NCBI GenBank assembly: GCA_016703785.1
Contig: JADJBM010000020.1
Coordinates: 1 to 28,571, forward strand
Origin: Betaproteobacteria bacterium
Lineage (GTDB): Bacteria; Pseudomonadota; Gammaproteobacteria; Burkholderiales; Rhodocyclaceae
Direction of reading: 5' to 3'
Length of the DNA: 28,571 bases
In this document: positions 23,661 through 28,571 of the stretch, piece by piece
Numbering within the stretch: the first letter of the stretch is position 1
Layout: each line of letters begins with the position of its first letter
Program-made: the position numbers and the translations under genes
Notes under the pieces: model-generated
What the model saw: only the letters and a program-made list of their open reading frames with translations
Told to the model about the DNA's origin: nothing
Database searches by the model: none

Positions 23661-24324
23661 GACGCGGCGCGATGGCATCCGCTCGGTGCTGCCGGTGGTG
23701 GTCGAGAAGGCGCGCAAGTTCGGCCGCACGTTGCGCGAGGAGAAGATCTCCGTGCGCCGCGATGTCCTCATCACCGGCGCCCACCACTCGGGCAAGACGC
23801 GCTGGCTGGCGCGCCTGCATGCCGAGGCGCCGGGCGTGTGGCGGGGGCGCGAGGTGATCCTGATCCGCTGCGTGAACCCGCTCGCCGCCTGGGTGGATGA
23901 CCCGCGCCTGATTGCCCATGGCGAGAAGACATCGACTCGCCCGTGGACGCAGCTGCGCGCCTGGGAGCGGCTGGACGCGCTCGCCGCCTGGGTGAAAGAA
24001 GTCCGCGCCGTCGTCCTCTTCGACGACGCGCAGCTGCTGACCGGCCGCAAGCTCGACGTCGCCCTGCGCATTCTCGCCGGCGCGCGCTGGGTGGTGGTCG
24101 CGGCCAGCGACGAGGCGCGCCTGCCCATCTCGTTCCGCCTGGCGCTGCAGCGTCGCCGGCCGCAGCGCATCAACCTGAAATCCGAGGCGCCCACGACGCG
24201 GACGGCGCTCGTCGTCTGGCTGCTCTCGCTCGCCGCACTCGGCGCTGGCGCCTGGCAGCTCGCCGCCGCCATCGCCGGGCTCAACCTTTTGGGGCGCGGT
24301 CGCCGCGCCGCTCGACAGACATGA
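23632..24324 (+). CDS. Membrane-anchored P-loop ATPase
   Basis: This 230-residue protein has a basic N-terminus (MKFLRLKRHRTRRDG), Walker A GAHHSGKT at 49-56, Walker B VVLFDD at 127-132, and one transmembrane helix at about 191-217 (TALVVWLLSLAALGAGAW). A cytoplasmic ATPase with a C-terminal membrane helix is the layout of the pI/Zot assembly ATPases of filamentous phages. The Walker A sequence and the lack of a large periplasmic tail do not match closely, however, so kinship is unproven. Its start is inside the previous gene and its stop overlaps the next start as ATGA. It could energise DNA or protein movement across the inner membrane. Confidence 0.75.
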   Translation: MKFLRLKRHRTRRDGIRSVLPVVVEKARKFGRTLREEKISVRRDVLITGAHHSGKTRWLARLHAEAPGVWRGREVILIRCVNPLAAWVDDPRLIAHGEKTSTRPWTQLRAWERLDALAAWVKEVRAVVLFDDAQLLTGRKLDVALRILAGARWVVVAASDEARLPISFRLALQRRRPQRINLKSEAPTTRTALVVWLLSLAALGAGAWQLAAAIAGLNLLGRGRRAARQT

Positions 24325-24455
24325 GGGACATCAACAATCTTCTGCTTACTTTGCTGGTCACGGCCGTCCTGTGGGCCGTGCTGCTGACTTCGCTCGACCC
24401 CGGCGGCGCAGTCATGCGCCTGCTGGCTTCTCCGTTCGTGGGGGTGCGCTCATGA
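24321..24455 (+). CDS. 44-residue membrane peptide
   Basis: This short gene is overlapped by ATGA at both ends (24321-24324 and 24452-24455), which strongly supports translation. It encodes MRDINNLLLTLLVTAVLWAV and continues with LLTSLDPGGAVMRLLASPFV, giving one membrane helix at about residues 6-25. The size suits a small membrane subunit, a filamentous-phage coat-like peptide or a regulator. No family is recognised. Confidence 0.7.
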   Translation: MRDINNLLLTLLVTAVLWAVLLTSLDPGGAVMRLLASPFVGVRS

Positions 24456-25207
24456 ACCGCGCCATCGCCGTGCTGTGGGGACTGACTTTTGTGGCGCTGG
24501 CGCAGGCGGCCACGACGGAGCCCGTGCCGCCGCCCCCGGCAATCGCCGAGCCGCCCTTCCGCCTGCCGCTGCTCGACGGCGAGAGCCGCACGCATGCGCC
24601 GCCGCAGGGGAAGCTGGAGCCGGCCTCGCAGCCGGATCCGCGCGTGCTGTTCGACATGACCGTCGACTGCTATCCGGCGCGCTCCTGGTTCCGCGGCGAA
24701 ATCGCCCTGGAGGGACGCGTCGGCCAGCGGAAGTCCAACACCCAGGGCAGTGCCACCACCACAACGGCCTTCGACCAGGCCGCCGGCGCCATCACACAGA
24801 CCACCGGCGGCCAGGACAACTACGTCGGCGTCGTCGCGCGCATCCCGCTCTTCTCGGCGGTGGAACTCGACAAGGAGCGCGAGCGCGAGACGCAGCGGCG
24901 CAAGACCATCGCCGACGCCGTCGGTATCCTCGCGCAGTCGCTCGCCGACAAGGAACTCGCCATGCGCAAGCTGGCGCCCTTCCGCGCGCTGGAGAAACGC
25001 GCTCAGGAGCGCGTCGCCGCGGGCGTGGCCGCGACCGACGAGCAGGTGCAGTACCTGAAGGCCGTTGCCGAGCTGGAGGGCCGGCTCAACGAGGCGCGCG
25101 CCAAGGTCGTCGAGGCGCGCATGACCTTCGTCGGCCTGTGCGCGGAGGGCGTGCCGGCCGACCGGGTGGATGCCTACATCCGCCAGTTCACGCGGGGCAT
25201 CGAATGA
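24452..25207 (+). CDS. Exported coiled-coil protein resembling half a TolC protomer
   Basis: This 251-residue exported protein has the signal peptide MNRAIAVLWGLTFVALAQA. A Pro-rich linker follows, then a beta-like segment (SWFRGEIALEGRVGQ) and a Thr/Gly/Gln-rich loop. The end of the beta region, DNYVGVVARIPLFSAVELDK, resembles the L-PLF entry of TolC repeats; it leads into a long helical stretch (AVGILAQSLADKELAMRKLA, then EKRAQERVAAGVAATDEQVQ and YLKAVAELEGRLNEARAKVV). TolC-type channels have two such repeats per subunit. Here there is one, so a channel would need more subunits. The similarity is pattern-level only. ATGA overlaps join it to both neighbours, making co-assembly with the ATPase and membrane peptide likely. 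Confidence 0.68.
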   Translation: MNRAIAVLWGLTFVALAQAATTEPVPPPPAIAEPPFRLPLLDGESRTHAPPQGKLEPASQPDPRVLFDMTVDCYPARSWFRGEIALEGRVGQRKSNTQGSATTTTAFDQAAGAITQTTGGQDNYVGVVARIPLFSAVELDKERERETQRRKTIADAVGILAQSLADKELAMRKLAPFRALEKRAQERVAAGVAATDEQVQYLKAVAELEGRLNEARAKVVEARMTFVGLCAEGVPADRVDAYIRQFTRGIE

Positions 25208-25725
25208 AGTGGGTATCCCATGTCGCCATCGCCGCCGCGGTGGCCGCGCCGTTCTCGCCGGCGGCGGTGCCGGTCGCCGCCCTCGGCGCCACCGCGCCGG
25301 ACTGGCTGGAGTGGGTGGAGGAGGGCGTCCTGCACCGCCGCGTGTGCCACCGCACGCACACGCACTACCTGGCCGTCTGGCTGCTGGTGGCGCTGTTCGG
25401 CTTCCTGGTGTGGGACTTCCGCGGCTGGATCGCCTGGTTCGGCGTGGGCGCCTGCACGCACTGGTTTGCCGACGCCCTGACCATCCAGGGCGTGCCGCTC
25501 GGCTGGTGGAGCGACCGGCGCGTGCATCTTTTCGGCGGGCGCGTGCGCACCGGCAGCGGCGCCGAGTTCGTCATCGCGGCGGCGTGCGTGGGCATCGCCG
25601 CCCTCGTGGTGTGGCAGTCCGGGGCGGGCGGGTTCCTGCCGTTCTTCTACAACTGGGGAGACTTCTATGCGAAAGGGCTTATTGACGGCCTTGAGTGGCG
25701 CAGTCATCGCTTCAATTACCTGTAG
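25204..25725 (+). CDS. YdjM-like inner-membrane protein (DUF457, putative metal-dependent hydrolase)
   Basis: This 173-residue membrane protein has the YdjM/DUF457 pattern. The N-terminal His is in WVSHVAIA, followed by GATAPDWLEW, HRTHTHYL and GACTHWFADALTIQGVPLGW, and then a further loop with TGSGAEFVI. The four polar motifs lie at the ends of membrane segments and would form a metal site. In E. coli YdjM belongs to the SOS regulon; its biochemical role is unsettled. The start overlaps the upstream stop as ATGA, and the next gene begins 59 bases before its end. Its presence in a phage-like operon suggests envelope or membrane remodelling; that is inference. Confidence 0.83.
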   Translation: MKWVSHVAIAAAVAAPFSPAAVPVAALGATAPDWLEWVEEGVLHRRVCHRTHTHYLAVWLLVALFGFLVWDFRGWIAWFGVGACTHWFADALTIQGVPLGWWSDRRVHLFGGRVRTGSGAEFVIAAACVGIAALVVWQSGAGGFLPFFYNWGDFYAKGLIDGLEWRSHRFNYL

Positions 25726-26290
25726 CGCCCTGGCGATGAACCAGGGCGAACTGAGCACGATGGTGGCGCAGTCGGCCGATATCCCGGCGGACGATGCCGG
25801 CAGGATCCTGGAGGCCTTCGAGGGCGCCATCCGCAGCCACCTTGCGGCGGGTCACCGCGTCGAGCTGCGCGGCTTCGGCTCCTTCTCGAAGGGCATCGCC
25901 GGCGTGAAGACGGGCCGCGATCCGCGCACCGGCATGCCGATCACCTACACGGTCTATCGCCGTGCCACCAACCTGCCCGAGGTGGGCGAATTGCAGCTCG
26001 AGCAGGAGATCGCCCAGACGACCGGCGCCGACCGGGCAGCCGTCGGGCGCGTCATCGATGCCTACAAGGGATCGGTGAAATCCTCCCTCAAGAAGGGCGG
26101 CATGGTGAGCCTGCGCGGCTTCGGCACCTACTACGTGGGCCGGCGCAGCGCCCGCAGCGTGCGTCTGCCCGGTTCCACCCAGGTGGTGCGCGTTTCCGCC
26201 GCCCGCGTGCCGAAGTACCGGGCCTCGCACACCGGTGCAGTCGGGTACAAGTTCGTGCCCGCGGGCGTGCTGAAGGATGCGGTGAATTGA
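25667..26290 (+). CDS. Exported tandem HU-domain DNA-binding protein
   Basis: This 207-residue protein has a signal peptide, MRKGLLTALSGAVIASITCS, with a likely cut after ALA (residue 23). Two HU/IHF domains follow. The first, residues 24-105, has the GFGSFSKG turn and the DNA-binding arm GRDPRTGMPI, which matches GRNPQTG of HU. The second, residues 106-207, has LRGFGTYYVGRR and ends VPAGVLKDAVN, almost the C-terminus of E. coli HU-beta. A duplicated HU fused to an export signal is unusual, since HU is normally a cytoplasmic dimer. The start is supported by GGGGAGA, inside the YdjM-like gene. The protein should bind DNA outside the cytoplasm, for example as a coat or a retention factor for exported or imported DNA; that is inference. 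Confidence 0.9.
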   Translation: MRKGLLTALSGAVIASITCSALAMNQGELSTMVAQSADIPADDAGRILEAFEGAIRSHLAAGHRVELRGFGSFSKGIAGVKTGRDPRTGMPITYTVYRRATNLPEVGELQLEQEIAQTTGADRAAVGRVIDAYKGSVKSSLKKGGMVSLRGFGTYYVGRRSARSVRLPGSTQVVRVSAARVPKYRASHTGAVGYKFVPAGVLKDAVN

Positions 26291-26382
26291 GGGATCCAGT
26301 TGTGGCCTCTCATTTCGCTCCCTCTGGAGTTCGTTTCGTCGGGCTCGCCAGATGAGCCAGTCACGGCGCATACTTGCGCGTC

Positions 26383-26859
26383 ATGAAATGGCCCATCGCC
26401 GTCCTGCTGGCACTGACTTTTGGTTCTGCCCGCGCCGAGCAATGCTTGGTGGAACACTGCCACGACGGGGACACATGCACCCTGCGCTGCGGGGTCGGCT
26501 CCGACGCGGTGCGTCGCATCAAGGTTCGACTGCACTGCATCGACGCTCCCGAGGTCAGCCAAGAGCCTTGGGGCAAGTGGAGTGCGCGGGCACTGCGGCA
26601 CTACGCGCCTGCCGGGGCGAGCGTAGAGCTTGAGGCGCTGAAAGAGGACCGCTACCGCCGCACGGTCGGCGTGCTGCGCTCGAACGGTGCGACCCTGAAC
26701 TTGGAAATGGTGCGTCAGGGCTTCGCAGCAGTGTTTGAGAAATATTGCGTGGACCGATCCTACTATGACGCCCAAGCGCAAGCGAAGGCGGCTGGTCGAG
26801 GTATTTGGGCGGCACCAGGAGGACAGCAGCGGCCTTGGGAGTGGAGGCACCGGAATTGA
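26383..26859 (+). CDS. Secreted SNase-like (thermonuclease-type) nuclease
   Basis: This 158-residue nuclease has a signal peptide MKWPIAVLLALTFGSARA. The SNase fold shows DGDT at 28-31, RIKVRLHCIDAPE at 45-57, EDRYRRTVGVL at 88-98 and the C-terminal helix AQAQAKAAGRGIW. The catalytic Arg, Asp and Glu positions appear intact. Extra cysteines (C21, C26, C32, C36, C52, C122) fit a periplasmic or extracellular protein. ATG 26383 gives a clean signal peptide; a TTG at 26374 would add three residues. It starts 92 bases after the HU gene with no overlap, so it may have its own promoter. With the VRR-NUC and HU proteins it gives this region three nucleic-acid-active products. Confidence 0.9.
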   Translation: MKWPIAVLLALTFGSARAEQCLVEHCHDGDTCTLRCGVGSDAVRRIKVRLHCIDAPEVSQEPWGKWSARALRHYAPAGASVELEALKEDRYRRTVGVLRSNGATLNLEMVRQGFAAVFEKYCVDRSYYDAQAQAKAAGRGIWAAPGGQQRPWEWRHRN

Positions 26860-27115
26860 AAATGTATCCCCCTACCGAAGCCACCCTCTTGATTGCGAAC
26901 ACAAGAATTCTGATGGCGCTAGTCGCCGTTTTTGGGTGTAATGGGAGAAAATGATAACAAGGAGGGCAAATGGCGAAAAAGCATTGAAAGAAGGTAGGGA
27001 AGACGAGAGCAAAGGCGAGATCAGAGGCAAACGAGGTGTTTCGCCAATCTTTCTCGATGAATCCGAAGCGCCGAAACAGTCGAATGTTATTTTTATCCGC
27101 GGCCGGCGGCGGCGA

Positions 27116-27940
27116 ATGATTGTTTTCGGGTGGTACGGAGGAAAGTTCTCGCATCTCGACTGGCTGCTTCCCTTGCTCCCGAAGTGTCATCATTATTGCG
27201 AACCATTCGCGGGATCTGGTGCAGTCCTACTCAACCGCTCTCCTTCACCGGTCGAGACGTACAACGACGTCGATGGCGACGTCGTAAATTTTTTCCGCGT
27301 ACTGCGTGACCGCCACGAGGAACTCGTCCGGGCTATAGCGCTGACGCCTTTTTCGCGCGAAGAATATCATCGTGCGATCTACGGGTCGCTGGCAGGAGTC
27401 GGCGACGTTGAGCGGGCTCGGCGGTTCTACATTCGGGCACGACAGACTCGGACCGGCCTTGCCCAGACGGCTTCGCTCGGCCGTTGGGCGAATTGCAAGG
27501 ATACGAGCCGGGCGGGTATGTCTGGTGTTGTTTCGCGTTGGCTCGGCGGGGTAGAAGCATTGGATGACATCGCGGAGCGGCTCCTACGCGTCCAGATCGA
27601 AAACCGCCCCGCAGTCGACGTGATGCGCCTCTACGACGGCCCGGAAACGCTTTTCTACTGCGACCCTCCGTACCTGCACGCGACGCGCGGGGATAATAAG
27701 GCGTACGGGTTCGAGATGGACGAAAACCAGCACCGCGAATTCGCTAATGCTGCGGAAGCGTGCTGTGGAAGGGTGGCCGTCTCTGGATACGACCATCCGC
27801 TCATGGACGAACTGTTCCCGCCAGCGAAATGGCACAAGAGCCAAGGCCCCGACAAGACGATTCATTCCACCAAAGGGACGCGACGCGAAATACTGTGGAC
27901 TAACTTCGACCCGCATTCGCAGAAGAAGCTCTTCAGATGA
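27116..27940 (+). CDS. D12-class adenine-specific DNA methyltransferase
   Basis: This is a Dam-like N6-adenine methyltransferase of 274 residues from ATG 27116. FGWYGGK at 4-10 and EPFAGSGA at 29-36 form the S-adenosylmethionine site, and DPPY at 183-186 is the catalytic motif. The order is that of the D12/alpha class. An in-frame ATG at 26951 would add a 55-residue basic stretch with no family match; its GGGAG lies three bases upstream, so the start is not settled. I chose the one nearest the conserved motif. The 256 bases before 27116 show no other gene and are less GC-rich than the region to the left, consistent with acquisition. The stop overlaps the next start as ATGA. Confidence 0.9.
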   Translation: MIVFGWYGGKFSHLDWLLPLLPKCHHYCEPFAGSGAVLLNRSPSPVETYNDVDGDVVNFFRVLRDRHEELVRAIALTPFSREEYHRAIYGSLAGVGDVERARRFYIRARQTRTGLAQTASLGRWANCKDTSRAGMSGVVSRWLGGVEALDDIAERLLRVQIENRPAVDVMRLYDGPETLFYCDPPYLHATRGDNKAYGFEMDENQHREFANAAEACCGRVAVSGYDHPLMDELFPPAKWHKSQGPDKTIHSTKGTRREILWTNFDPHSQKKLFR

Positions 27941-28571
27941 CTAGAAATGGAACATCGATAGAGGGAATCCTCGATGACATTTTCCAACGGGCGGATACGG
28001 CTGGTGACGCGACGGTAATCGGCGACACGGCGATACGGACCGAGGGATTATTACCCCGACGCTCCGTAACATTGATCGGGCGCTCACGACCGAAATCGAA
28101 CTCGTCGGGCGTCCTCGTGACCTATACGTCAAGACGCTGCTTCTCCTCGAAGACGTTTCAGTTGGGCGGATCGGTGCTGATCCGCTTTTCGTCGAGACCG
28201 TCCGCGTCTTGATCAAACTAAGGGACGAGAATCTCGGACGGATGGCGTCGCTCCTGCAAGTGCTGGAACGAACCGAAGGCGCGCTCCCTCTTTCTTCGGA
28301 CGCGATCGTCTCTCTCATATCGCAGCACCTTTCCTGCAAAAAATCCAGCAGGCTTCCGGTTCTAATCGTGGCTGCCGCGTACCAGGCTGTCGGAGCGCGG
28401 CTTGGGGAGCGCGTATTGCCGCTCAATTCGCACAACGCGGCGGACCTTCAGACTGGTTCCTTCGGTGACGTGGAGATATGCCTGATCGGTAACGACGCAG
28501 TCGTCACCGCCTACGAAATGAAGATGAAGCGCGTAACGGCTGACGACATCGATGCGGCTGTCGCGAAGATC
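27937..28571 (+). CDS. Partner restriction endonuclease, PD-(D/E)xK, frameshifted and truncated
   Basis: This gene begins ATG 27937, overlapping the methylase stop, the usual methylase-endonuclease coupling. The first frame gives MTRNGTSIEGILDDIFQRAD. Between about 28008 and 28060 one base is missing, after which a second frame gives IITPTLRNIDRALTTEIELV and stays open to the window end. Near the end, LPLNSHNAADLQTGSFGDVE leads into ICLIGNDAVVTAYEMKMK. The D in GDVE and the E-x-K in YEMK form a PD-(D/E)xK centre. The stretch resembles SacI-family endonucleases, but I give that only as a possibility. The C-terminus lies outside the window. The frame break may be sequence error or true inactivation. 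Confidence 0.72.

Noticed and set aside
21378..26290. A standard filamentous prophage
   Set aside because: There is no rolling-circle initiator, secretin, major coat with leader or adsorption protein. Only the ATPase layout and a tiny membrane peptide are reminiscent.
26289..26324. GAGGGA...TCCCTC as a terminator after the HU gene
   Set aside because: The stem is six bases with a 24-base loop and no T-run.

Overview
The window looks like a betaproteobacterial chromosome segment, most likely Rhodocyclales-like. The reasons are high GC, the housekeeping order glyQ-glyS-gmhB-plsC-YgjP-gloA, a Czc/Cad-type metal resistance block and protein sequences typical of that group. This placement is inference from content; no search was run.

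Region 1 (1-5.5 kb, + strand) is a housekeeping run: the 3' end of glyQ, glyS, gmhB, plsC, two tandem YgjP-type genes and gloA. glyQ and glyS are broken by many small indels. gmhB and plsC each carry one. The first YgjP copy has lost every zinc ligand. Region 2 (5.6-9.7 kb) holds a FeeM-like N-acyltransferase gene behind a 21-bp-phased dyad, and a membrane GGDEF/EAL protein with three indels.

Region 3 (9.76-21.4 kb) starts with tRNA-Ile2(CAU). It continues with a minus-strand metal-resistance block: Met-rich periplasmic protein, P1B ATPase, transglutaminase-like protein, CzcI, CzcC, CzcB, CzcA, lipoprotein, PII-like protein, lipoprotein. A divergent PbrR/CadR-type MerR regulator faces a recognisable MerR promoter with a 19-bp spacer. 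Metal would release MerR control. The ATPase clears the cytoplasm, CzcCBA moves ions from the periplasm out of the cell, and the small periplasmic proteins and lipoproteins probably bind or sense metal.

Region 4 (21.4-26.9 kb) is the most novel part. A CI/Cro-like divergent pair of XRE regulators controls a tightly overlapping operon. Its second gene looks like a lambda-O-type initiator and carries six 17-bp dyad iterons plus two hairpins inside its own reading frame, a likely origin. The rest of the operon is not a normal phage early region. It encodes a VRR-NUC nuclease, a membrane-anchored ATPase, a 44-residue membrane peptide, an exported coiled-coil protein resembling half of a TolC protomer, a YdjM-like membrane protein and an exported protein made of two HU domains; a secreted SNase-like nuclease follows. 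I read this as a phage-derived replicon joined to an envelope module that handles DNA.

Region 5 (26.9 kb to the end) is a less GC-rich restriction-modification pair: a D12-class adenine methylase overlapping a restriction endonuclease that is frameshifted and cut by the window edge.

Single-base indels are dense in 1-16.3 kb and almost absent from 16.3-27.9 kb. Many are probably sequence errors, so frame breaks should be read with care.
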